Positions 39,699-46,513 of a stretch of 64,000 nucleotides of DNA are shown in pieces. The translations under genes were made by a program, and so were the position numbers. The notes beneath the pieces were generated by a model. That model saw only the letters and a list, made by a program, of their open reading frames with translations, did not search any database and had not been told where the DNA came from. This DNA comes from JAGMES01 sp023128035. GTDB lineage: Bacteria; Bacillota; Halanaerobiia; DY22613. The DNA lies in the NCBI GenBank assembly GCA_030627905.1, contig DAOVRZ010000011.1:1-64000 (forward strand), read 5' to 3'. How positions within the stretch are numbered: position 1 is the stretch's first letter; every line of letters begins with the position of its first letter.

Positions 39699-40499
39699 GT
39701 GGAGATTATTTTAAAGGAAAAAGTAGTTATAAAGTCAAATATATCTACAAAACTAGAATTTTCGGTAAGGGAGAGGATTTTTGTCGGGCTCAAGATCGCG
39801 ATTGTTCATAGAGAGGTAAAACGATTAGATAAATTGGGGTTGGAATTGAAAAGTATTTCTAAAGTTGATCAAGTTTACTTTGCAGAAAGTGAATTGGTTT
39901 TAAAGAAGATTTTGCAACAAAGAGGAAGTTTTTTGATTATTAGTGAGTATTGTGAGCATTGGTTAAATATAATTCAGAAAATTAAGATAAATCAGAAAGA
40001 GGTAAAAGTAATTTTTTATACTTCTATAGATAATATACAAGAACGTTGTAACAACAGATTTGATGGATTGAGAGAAGCTTGTGGATTTATTTTTGAAGAG
40101 ATGGGTCTTTTCTGGTCACGAAACTTTGTGAAGAAGGCTATTGAAAATATATATGAAGAGAGATTAATACTACCTATCAAAAGAATATTGATTGAGAGTG
40201 GGAAAGGAATTAATTTTGTAGAGCTTGATGAAATTTATTTTATTGAAAAAGTGGACAAACGGGTTATTTATCATATTAAAGATAGGGAGTATGTTATAAC
40301 TGCTACTCTTGAAGAATTAGAAAAAAAGTTATCGAGGTATTTTTTTAGAAGTCATCGTTCTTATTTGATAAATATTAAAAAAATCAGTTCGATTACCTCT
40401 ACTGGTGGTAGAGGGTATAAGGTTGAATTTGAAGGAATTAAAAGAGAGGCTTTGATAAGTTATGCGCGTAAAAAAGAATTGGTGCAGTTATGGGAGTGA
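39699..40499 (+). CDS. LytTR-domain regulator with altered receiver domain
   Basis: The 266-residue frame starts at GTG; the first ~28 residues look unlike the paralogue and the real start may be later. The receiver-like part (30-150) matches the previous protein, including KVIFYTS and FEEMGLFW, but the phospho-acceptor Asp is replaced by Glu83 in FLIISEYCEHW. The LytTR domain (165-266) has DEIYFIEKVDKRVIYHI, FFRSHRSYLINIKK and SYARKKELV. A Glu at this position often mimics phosphorylation, so it may act without a kinase. It ends 25 bases before the CXXX modification gene. Confidence 0.8.
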   Translation: MEIILKEKVVIKSNISTKLEFSVRERIFVGLKIAIVHREVKRLDKLGLELKSISKVDQVYFAESELVLKKILQQRGSFLIISEYCEHWLNIIQKIKINQKEVKVIFYTSIDNIQERCNNRFDGLREACGFIFEEMGLFWSRNFVKKAIENIYEERLILPIKRILIESGKGINFVELDEIYFIEKVDKRVIYHIKDREYVITATLEELEKKLSRYFFRSHRSYLINIKKISSITSTGGRGYKVEFEGIKREALISYARKKELVQLWE

Positions 40500-40524
40500 A
40501 GATATCTGAGAGGAGAGATTAATA

Positions 40525-40848
40525 ATGAGTTGTGGATGTGAAAAAAAGTTAGAGAAAGTGGGACAAGTTACTTCAGAAGAAAGAGATGAGATTCAAAGAT
40601 TATATAATCGAAAAATGTCTTTAAAGGAATTAGTCATGGTTTTGCAGGAAAACAGTGCTCAGAACTCACAGGTTGATGATGCTATGTATGAGAAAGTAGT
40701 GCAGGATATTAGTGATACTAATCAAAATTTTCAGGGTTGGTGGGATCTGATGGCACAGAAGTATCATTGGAAGAATATACATGGTGGACACTGGAGGATT
40801 GATTTTAACACATGTGATATCTTTTTGGAATATCCAACTGAATGCTAA
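40525..40848 (+). CDS. CXXX repeat peptide modification system protein
   Basis: A 107-residue protein that I recognise as the small partner found with radical SAM enzymes acting on CXXX-repeat peptides. The pattern SEERDEIQRLYNRKMSLKEL, then NFQGWWDLMAQKYHW and GGHWRIDFNTCDIFLE is characteristic. Its biochemical role is not known to me; small size and conserved aromatic residues would suit a precursor-binding or scaffold function. An N-terminal MSCGCEKK adds two cysteines. ATG follows GAGGAGAG at 8 bases, and its stop overlaps the upstream edge of the next gene's ribosome site. Confidence 0.8.
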   Translation: MSCGCEKKLEKVGQVTSEERDEIQRLYNRKMSLKELVMVLQENSAQNSQVDDAMYEKVVQDISDTNQNFQGWWDLMAQKYHWKNIHGGHWRIDFNTCDIFLEYPTEC

Positions 40849-40865
40849 AGGATGGGGTGAGTACT

Positions 40866-43004
40866 ATGACTGTAGAAAATTATTTGATGGGATCCAAAAT
40901 TGAATCATGGAAAGAGACCGATGTAAAAAATATAACTTTTGTTGTTACTGAGGATTGTAATCTTGTTTGTAAATATTGTTATATTACGGGTAAGAATACT
41001 AAGAATAAGATGAGTTTTGAAACAGCGAAAAAAGCGGTTGATTATATACTGAACAATCCAGATGAATTTCCGGAATCTAGTGTAATTTGGGAGTTTATTG
41101 GGGGAGAGCCTTTCTTAGAAGTAGGTTTAATGGATCAGATTACAGACTATATTAAAACCGAAATGTATCGTTTGAACCATAAATGGTTTGAGAATTATCG
41201 AATTAGCATATCTACAAATGGGTTGTTATATCATACCCCAGAAGTACAAAGATATATTAAGAAAAATTTAAATAACTTAAGCATAGGAATTAGTGTTGAT
41301 GGTAATAAGATTAAGCATGATCAACAGAGGGTTAAACCTGATGGTTCAGGTTCTTATGAGGAAGTTGTGAAAAATGTTCCCTTGTGGTTAGAGCAGTTCC
41401 CAAATGGAGCTACCAAGGCGACATTTGCTTCTGCTGACTTACCATATCTTAAGGATAGTATTATCAGTATTTACGAGTTAGGAATTAAGACAATCCCTGC
41501 CAATGTGATCTTTGAAGAAGGTTGGGAAGAGGGAGATGACTTAGTTTTTGAAGAGCAATTAAGACAGTTGGCAGATTACATTATTGATAACCGTCTATGG
41601 GATGAATTTAATTGTTCTTTGTTCTCTGATAGTCTCGGATTTCCTCTCACTGAAGAAAATTTAAAAGCTAACTGGTGTGGCGCTGGACGGATGTTATCAA
41701 TTGATTATGAAGGGAATTTTTATCCATGTACCCGTTTTGTTGGATATTCTCTAAACAATCGTGAAGGATATGTAGTAGGTAACATAGAGGATGGCTATGA
41801 TCATGATAAGATTAGGCCTTTCTTGGCATTAACCTTAGAAAAGCAAAGTACTGAAGAATGTATAAATTGTCAGGTTGCAATAGGATGTGCCTGGTGTCAG
41901 GGTCTTAACTATGATGATGCTAGAATCGACACAATATATGAAAGAGCTACTTATATCTGTAAGATGCATAAAGCAAGGGTAAGAGCCAATGATTACTATT
42001 GGGCTAGAGTAAGGGAAGTAGCTGAACTAGATCGTGACATACCTAGGCCGCGTAAGGATCATTTATATTTTCTTTTATCCGATGAGTCAGTACGACACTG
42101 TACATATAAACCAAAGGAAGAGTCAGATCGAAAAATGTCTCTGGAAACTTTAAAGAAAGGTTTGGAGTTTGCTAGAAAGAACTTCTATACTCCTGTTTTG
42201 ATGTTACCACCTGAAGGACTATCAGAGGAAGAAAGAGATTTGCTTAGGGGTATGGATGTATTGGAGATGCAGTCTGGAACCAGTAAAGTAACAGGGCGTG
42301 ATGCTATAGTTGTTTATGATAATCAGGTAGGAGATTTTCAGGATGGATCCAATTGTATTTTAATAATCAAAGCTGATCTTATTCCTAATCTTAGTGATAT
42401 AGTTAAGAAGATTTTTATGAAACAGAGTAGAATTAATTTGATTTTAGAAGAAACAGAAAAGTTGACGAATGAAGAGTTATCAATCTATGAAAATGAGTTA
42501 TTAAAAATTGCAGAATATCTAGCTGAACAACTTTCCAGTGGAAGATATTTAGAGTTGAATGTTCTTTCAGATGCAATTCATTTAGAGAAGATGGCGAACT
42601 GTAATGCAGGTTTAGATAGTTTTGCTTTAGCTCCTGATGGAAAATTTTATCTCTGCCCAGCATTTTATTATACGGAAAATGGAGATGCGGTTGGAACAGT
42701 AGAAGAAGGTATTAACTTTAATTATCGTGAATTTTTGACGGGAGAAAAGTCTTCTCTTTGTTCAGCTTGTGATGCATATCATTGTCGTCGTTGTATTTAT
42801 CAAAATAAGATGCAGACAAAAGAATACTTAATCCCTGGTAAAGTTCAATGTGTAGTCAGTCATATTGAGCGGAAGATGAGTAAAGAATATGCAACATTAC
42901 TGCTAGAAAAAAGAATTTTGAGGCAATTAACTCCACGTTCTGTAGATGAGATTTTCCCAGAGATCGATTATTATGATCCATTGGAGAAAGTGGTTAATAG
43001 ATAA
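40866..43004 (+). CDS. Radical SAM peptide maturase fused to a CXXX repeat peptide maturase domain
   Basis: This 712-residue protein has an N-terminal radical SAM domain (about 15-400) with the 4Fe-4S/SAM motif CNLVCKYCY and WEFIGGEPFLE. A SPASM-like cysteine set follows (CGAGRM, FYPCTRF, ECINCQ, GCAWCQG, CKMH). A second half (about 405-712) begins DHLYFLLSDESVRHCTYKP and has its own auxiliary cysteines (CNAGLDSFALAPDGKFYLCPA, CSACDAYHCRRCIYQ, QCVVSH), matching the CXXX repeat peptide maturase family. As I recall, these are usually separate genes, so this is a fusion. It probably installs Cys-based crosslinks on the downstream peptides; that chemistry is inferred. ATG at 40866 is preferred (GGGGTGAG 5 bases upstream) over 40842. 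Confidence 0.88.
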   Translation: MTVENYLMGSKIESWKETDVKNITFVVTEDCNLVCKYCYITGKNTKNKMSFETAKKAVDYILNNPDEFPESSVIWEFIGGEPFLEVGLMDQITDYIKTEMYRLNHKWFENYRISISTNGLLYHTPEVQRYIKKNLNNLSIGISVDGNKIKHDQQRVKPDGSGSYEEVVKNVPLWLEQFPNGATKATFASADLPYLKDSIISIYELGIKTIPANVIFEEGWEEGDDLVFEEQLRQLADYIIDNRLWDEFNCSLFSDSLGFPLTEENLKANWCGAGRMLSIDYEGNFYPCTRFVGYSLNNREGYVVGNIEDGYDHDKIRPFLALTLEKQSTEECINCQVAIGCAWCQGLNYDDARIDTIYERATYICKMHKARVRANDYYWARVREVAELDRDIPRPRKDHLYFLLSDESVRHCTYKPKEESDRKMSLETLKKGLEFARKNFYTPVLMLPPEGLSEEERDLLRGMDVLEMQSGTSKVTGRDAIVVYDNQVGDFQDGSNCILIIKADLIPNLSDIVKKIFMKQSRINLILEETEKLTNEELSIYENELLKIAEYLAEQLSSGRYLELNVLSDAIHLEKMANCNAGLDSFALAPDGKFYLCPAFYYTENGDAVGTVEEGINFNYREFLTGEKSSLCSACDAYHCRRCIYQNKMQTKEYLIPGKVQCVVSHIERKMSKEYATLLLEKRILRQLTPRSVDEIFPEIDYYDPLEKVVNR

Positions 43005-43022
43005 ACTTTTGCTCTAGAGGCT

Positions 43023-43048
43023 GGGAATTGTCTTTTATGACGATTCTC
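43023..43048 (+). promoter_or_regulatory. Hairpin between the maturase and precursor genes
   Basis: GGGAATTGTC pairs with GACGATTCTC (two G-U pairs) around TTTTAT. No T-run follows. It could be a partial attenuator or an mRNA-processing signal that lets precursor transcripts exceed maturase transcripts. Confidence 0.45.
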
Positions 43049-43054
43049 AAAAAA

Positions 43055-43068
43055 CATACATATGTATG
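43055..43068. promoter_or_regulatory. Perfect 14-bp palindrome upstream of the first precursor
   Basis: CATACATATGTATG is its own reverse complement and lies 31 bases before the first precursor ATG, overlapping a possible -10 (TATGAT, 43065-43070). It may be an operator, for example for a LytTR dimer, though LytTR sites are normally direct repeats. Confidence 0.4.
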
Positions 43069-43099
43069 ATATTTTATTTCAAGAATGGAGGTGAAAAAG

Positions 43100-43285
43100 A
43101 TGTATTTGAAGAGTAAAAAAGATAAGTCTCAATTTGATGTAAAACCAGTTGGAATTTGTATGATGGCTACATGTGAAGCTGGTTGCTATAGTAGTTGTGC
43201 ATTTAACTGTACTAGTTGTACTGGAACTTGTACTTATAATTGTGCTGCTACATGTGCAACTGGCCCAGGACCACAGGTATTATAA
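43100..43285 (+). CDS. CXXX-repeat RiPP precursor peptide 1
   Basis: A 61-residue peptide. The leader MYLKSKKDKSQFDVKPVGIC is almost the same in all three copies and is followed by a Cys-rich core. Cysteines fall at 20, 25, 29, 33, 37, 40, 44, 48 and 52, so Cys recurs every fourth residue except for a one-residue slip at 37-40. The tail is ATGPGPQVL. ATG at 43100 has GGAGGTG 6 bases upstream; an ATG at 43085 overlaps that site. It is the presumed substrate of the upstream radical SAM maturase and cargo of the downstream ABC exporter. Confidence 0.85.
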   Translation: MYLKSKKDKSQFDVKPVGICMMATCEAGCYSSCAFNCTSCTGTCTYNCAATCATGPGPQVL

Positions 43286-43293
43286 GATGTCAT

Positions 43294-43324
43294 AATAGAG
43301 ATGGATTAAAACTCCATCTCTATT
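43294..43324 (+). terminator. Conserved hairpin after precursor 1
   Basis: Perfect 12-bp stem AATAGAGATGGA/TCCATCTCTATT with a 7-base loop. The same hairpin follows the other two precursors. There is no long T-run, so partial termination or 3'-end stabilisation is likely. Confidence 0.75.
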
Positions 43325-43370
43325 AATATTGATTCTAGTAATTTTAAGAAAAACAGATATATCTAAAAGG

Positions 43371-43571
43371 ATGTATTTGAAAAGTAAAAAAAGTAAATCT
43401 CAATTTGATGTAAAACCAGTTGGAATTTGTATGATGGCTACCTGTGAAGCTGGTTGTTATAGTAGTTGTGGATTTAACTGTACTGGAACTTGTACTACTG
43501 GTTGTAGTGGTGGGTGTACAGGCTTATGTGCAGATACTTGTTCGGCTGGCATAGGGCCAATGGCTATGTAA
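43371..43571 (+). CDS. CXXX-repeat RiPP precursor peptide 2
   Basis: A 66-residue peptide with the shared leader MYLKSKKSKSQFDVKPVGIC and cysteines at 20, 25, 29, 33, 37, 41, 45, 49, 53 and 57, a perfect four-residue period from Cys25 on. The core is rich in Gly and Thr; the tail is SAGIGPMAM. Unlike copies 1 and 3, the bases before its ATG read ATCTAAAAGG with the GG touching the start codon, so its ribosome binding site is poor. An in-frame upstream extension to 43329 crosses the conserved hairpin region and is unlikely. Confidence 0.8.
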   Translation: MYLKSKKSKSQFDVKPVGICMMATCEAGCYSSCGFNCTGTCTTGCSGGCTGLCADTCSAGIGPMAM

Positions 43572-43578
43572 AATTATA

Positions 43579-43611
43579 AAAATAGAGATGGAATAATTTC
43601 GTCTCTATTTT
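43579..43611 (+). terminator. Conserved hairpin after precursor 2
   Basis: AAAATAGAGA pairs with TCTCTATTTT. It is a degraded version of the hairpin following precursors 1 and 3. Confidence 0.65.
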
Positions 43612-43739
43612 AAGATCAAGTTATAAATATTTTAAATTTGTTTTTAGATGGAGAAGGATTACTACTGTCTTTACTCTTAGTATTTGAAAGTCGATAAGTA
43701 AATATGTTTGAACTTTATAACATGAAGGCGGTATATGCT

Positions 43740-45557
43740 ATGAAAAAAACTGAAAATAAAAAATCGTTTTTATCGAAAGACGATTTGATGTTACTTCGGA
43801 GAGCTTTTGGCTATTTAAAACCCCATATAGTCTTCTTTATTCTGACATTTGCATCTATTGTTCTAGGTATGGTCTTCGAGCTTTTTCAACCCCTTCTTTA
43901 CGGTCGAATTATAGATTATATTTTAGATAAGAAAATGGATCTAATTTGGCAGACAATTATATTTCTTTTTGGCTTAACTTTGGCAAATGGTGGAATTAGT
44001 CTACTTGAGACATATTTAAGTGATCTATTAGGTAATAGAATTATTCTTGATCTTAAACGGGATTTATATGATCATCTTTTAAACTTGCCAATTAAAGTTT
44101 ATGATGAGCTTCGAGTTGGGGAGATCATCTCGCGATTAGAAGGTGATGTAGGTACTTTGAGTAATATCATTACATTTCAATCAATGCGAATTATTTTAGA
44201 TATAGTAAAAGTATTCGGGATTGGATTTATAATTTTCAGAATTAATATGACTTTAGCATGGATTATTGTCTGTGCTTTTCCGCTATCATATTTAGTTATG
44301 GGGTGGTTTGGTAGAATTTTGCGGCGAAAAGGTAAGAAGATGAGAAAGTTAAACGATAATTATTATAGTTTTTTAGCCGAATCTTTTTCTGGTGTAAGAG
44401 AAGTTAAGGCTTTACATATTGAAGAGCTAATTAAAGGTAAATTTATAGATTGGACTAGAAAAATTTTTAGTCTTCAAATTAATATGGATGTAATTGGGGC
44501 TTTATCAGGTCTTTCGACAATGTGGTTAAGTAGTTTTACTAGCTTAATTGTTATGGGAATCGGGGGTTATTTAATTATTGGTGGAAGTTTGACTATGGGG
44601 ATGTATGTCTCTTTTAATAGATTTTCGGGTATGTTTAATGGTTCTTTAGGGAATATTGCTGGATTGAACGCCAGTATTCAACAAGCAATGGTGTCTTTGG
44701 AAAGAATTTTTGCTTTAATTGATAATTTTATGCTTCCCCCTGAAAAACGTGAGGGATTAGTACCTGAAAAGACAATAGGAGAAATAAAAATTGATCACGT
44801 AACATTTAGTTATGAGACCGAGATTCCTGTTTTGCAAGATATTTCTTTCTCCATTCCTGCAAATCAGTTGACAGCTCTTGTAGGTGCTAGTGGTGGTGGA
44901 AAAACTACCTTACTCAATCTTCTTTTGAGATTTTACGAACCTATGGAGGGCAAAATTTTGCTGGATGATTATTCACTTAGCCAACTCAATTTAGATTACC
45001 TGCGGGGCCAAATTGGGATTGTTCCACAGGAACCATTTTTATTTAATATGTCGATTAAAGAGAATTTACTTCTTGTACAACCCGAGGCAACGATGGAGGA
45101 GATTATCAGGGCAACTGAAAAAGCGTATATTCATCATTTCATAACGAGCTTACCGGATGGTTATGAAACGGTCGTGGGAGAAAGGGGTACACGTCTTTCG
45201 GGAGGTCAAAAACAACGACTGGCTATTGCTAGAGCTATTTTGAAAGGATCTAAAATTTTGCTTCTTGATGAACCTACATCTGCATTGGATGGAGAAGCAG
45301 AAGAGTATATACATAAGATGATACAGGAGTTACTTTCCAATCATACGATTATTGTAATTGCTCATCGTCTTTCAACAGTGATTAATGCCCAACAGATTGT
45401 GGTTTTATCAGATGGACAGATTCATGGAATAGGGACTCATCAGAATTTAATCCAATCGAATAAAGCGTATCAACGGCTGTATCAATCACAATGGAACACT
45501 TTTTGCACAGAACATCTGCTAGAAGATCAAACCAATAAAATAGGTGTATCTATTTGA
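43740..45557 (+). CDS. ABC transporter, fused permease and ATPase (RiPP exporter)
   Basis: A half-transporter of 605 residues: a six-helix transmembrane domain (about 20-320) and a nucleotide-binding domain with Walker A GASGGGKTT, Q-loop VPQEPF, signature LSGGQKQ, Walker B ILLLDEPTSALD and H-loop AHRLST. It has no N-terminal C39 peptidase, so the leader must be removed by another protease or stay on. ATG at 43740 is chosen (AAGGCGG 8 bases upstream); an upstream ATG at 43704 lacks a site. Placed between precursors 2 and 3, it most likely exports their mature forms. Confidence 0.9.
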   Translation: MKKTENKKSFLSKDDLMLLRRAFGYLKPHIVFFILTFASIVLGMVFELFQPLLYGRIIDYILDKKMDLIWQTIIFLFGLTLANGGISLLETYLSDLLGNRIILDLKRDLYDHLLNLPIKVYDELRVGEIISRLEGDVGTLSNIITFQSMRIILDIVKVFGIGFIIFRINMTLAWIIVCAFPLSYLVMGWFGRILRRKGKKMRKLNDNYYSFLAESFSGVREVKALHIEELIKGKFIDWTRKIFSLQINMDVIGALSGLSTMWLSSFTSLIVMGIGGYLIIGGSLTMGMYVSFNRFSGMFNGSLGNIAGLNASIQQAMVSLERIFALIDNFMLPPEKREGLVPEKTIGEIKIDHVTFSYETEIPVLQDISFSIPANQLTALVGASGGGKTTLLNLLLRFYEPMEGKILLDDYSLSQLNLDYLRGQIGIVPQEPFLFNMSIKENLLLVQPEATMEEIIRATEKAYIHHFITSLPDGYETVVGERGTRLSGGQKQRLAIARAILKGSKILLLDEPTSALDGEAEEYIHKMIQELLSNHTIIVIAHRLSTVINAQQIVVLSDGQIHGIGTHQNLIQSNKAYQRLYQSQWNTFCTEHLLEDQTNKIGVSI

Positions 45558-45588
45558 CGTTGAAATTAACTAAGTAGGTTCAAAAGCT

Positions 45589-45657
45589 GTGAAACGTATT
45601 TTATCAGATGTAAATAAGGTTTCTTCTGCAGAAGAAATAAATAATAAATTAAATTAG
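45589..45657 (+). CDS. 22-codon open frame between exporter and precursor 3
   Basis: A GTG-started frame (MKRILSDVNKVSSAEEINNKLN) with a helical look but no ribosome binding site. It could be the tail of a lost gene. Little supports its expression. Confidence 0.15.
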   Translation: MKRILSDVNKVSSAEEINNKLN

Positions 45658-45675
45658 TGAAACGAGGTGAAGAAG

Positions 45676-45876
45676 ATGTATTTAAAAAGTAAAAAAGGAA
45701 AGTCTCAATTTGGTGTAAAACCAGTTGGAATTTGTATGTTTGCAACATGTGAAGCTGGTTGTTATTTAGGTTGTTACCAAAGTTGTACAAGTAGTTGTAC
45801 AACTAGTTGTGGAATTGGATGTGGAACCGATTGTACAGCTATCTGCGCAAGTGGTGTCGGGCCATATGTTTTATAA
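45676..45876 (+). CDS. CXXX-repeat RiPP precursor peptide 3
   Basis: A 66-residue peptide with leader MYLKSKKGKSQFGVKPVGIC and cysteines at 20, 25, 29, 33, 37, 41, 45, 49, 53 and 57, every fourth residue from Cys25. The core is Ser/Thr-rich and the tail is ASGVGPYVL. The ATG at 45676 has GAGGTG 6 bases upstream, as in copy 1. It lies after the exporter and before the remnant of a second exporter, showing that a precursor-exporter unit was once duplicated. Confidence 0.85.
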   Translation: MYLKSKKGKSQFGVKPVGICMFATCEAGCYLGCYQSCTSSCTTSCGIGCGTDCTAICASGVGPYVL

Positions 45877-45886
45877 AATTTGTAAA

Positions 45887-45915
45887 AATAGAGATGGATC
45901 TAATCCATCTCTATT
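45887..45915 (+). terminator. Conserved hairpin after precursor 3
   Basis: Perfect 13-bp stem AATAGAGATGGAT/ATCCATCTCTATT with loop CTA, the tightest of the three copies. Confidence 0.75.
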
Positions 45916-45960
45916 AAATTTAACTTTTAAATAGTTAAATTTGCTTGGGGGGAGTTTTAG

Positions 45961-46353
45961 AAACCAGATGGCTACGACACAGTCATTGGAGAAAGAGGTA
46001 CACGTCTGTCAGGCGGTCAAAAACAGCGTTTAGCGATTGCTAGAGCTATTCTAAAAGGATCAAGGATGTTACTCTTTGATGAGGCTACATCAGCTTTAGA
46101 TGGGAAAGCAGAGGAATATATACAGAAGATGCTACAAAACTTACTTTCAGATCATACCGTTATTGTGATTGCACATGGTCTTTCTACAATAATCAATGCT
46201 CAGCAGATTGCAGTCCTTGCAGATGGAAGGATTACAGGAATAGGAACTCATCAGGAATTGATGAAAGCAAATGAAGTTTATAAACGTCTGTATCAATCTC
46301 AATGGAGTAGTGTTAGTATGGTGAAAATGACAGAAGAAGTGTTGGCAAATTGA
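45961..46353 (+). pseudogene. Remnant of a second RiPP exporter (ABC ATPase C-terminus)
   Basis: The frame, opened by a stop at 45958, reads KPDGYDTVIGERGTRLSGGQ and continues through Walker B (MLLFDEATSALD) and the H-loop (IAHGLST) to the end. It parallels the last ~130 residues of the intact exporter (LPDGYETVVGERGTRLSGGQ...). The transmembrane domain and Walker A are missing, so it cannot work as a transporter. An internal ATG at 46066 could start a 95-residue piece, but without a ribosome binding site. Confidence 0.88.
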
Positions 46354-46358
46354 GCGAT

Positions 46359-46400
46359 TAAACTAGAGTGGAGTTATTTTTTCTCTAGTTTATTTTTTTT
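46359..46400 (+). terminator. Terminator closing the RiPP locus
   Basis: Ten-bp stem TAAACTAGAG/CTCTAGTTTA followed by eight T. Confidence 0.88.
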
Positions 46401-46404
46401 GTAA

Positions 46405-46446
46405 AAATATTGTACTTGCACATAGGCAAAGGATTTTACAATATTT
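46405..46446. promoter_or_regulatory. Inverted repeat upstream of the first AAA-ATPase gene
   Basis: AAATATTGTA and TACAATATTT are exact complements separated by 22 bases. It lies about 70 bases before the gene and could be an operator; AT-rich context lowers confidence. Confidence 0.3.
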
Positions 46447-46513
46447 ACGAGAAAGTTAGTAATATAATCTTTTAAAATACCAACAAACTGAAAGGAGGTA
46501 ATAAAAAATAAGA

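Noticed and set aside
45589..45657. 22-codon frame as a fourth RiPP component
   Set aside because: It lacks cysteines, the conserved leader and a ribosome binding site; kept only as a low-confidence entry.
46066..46353. Independent small ABC ATPase gene
   Set aside because: Homology to the neighbouring exporter extends upstream of its ATG to 45961, it lacks Walker A and has no ribosome binding site, so it is a remnant.
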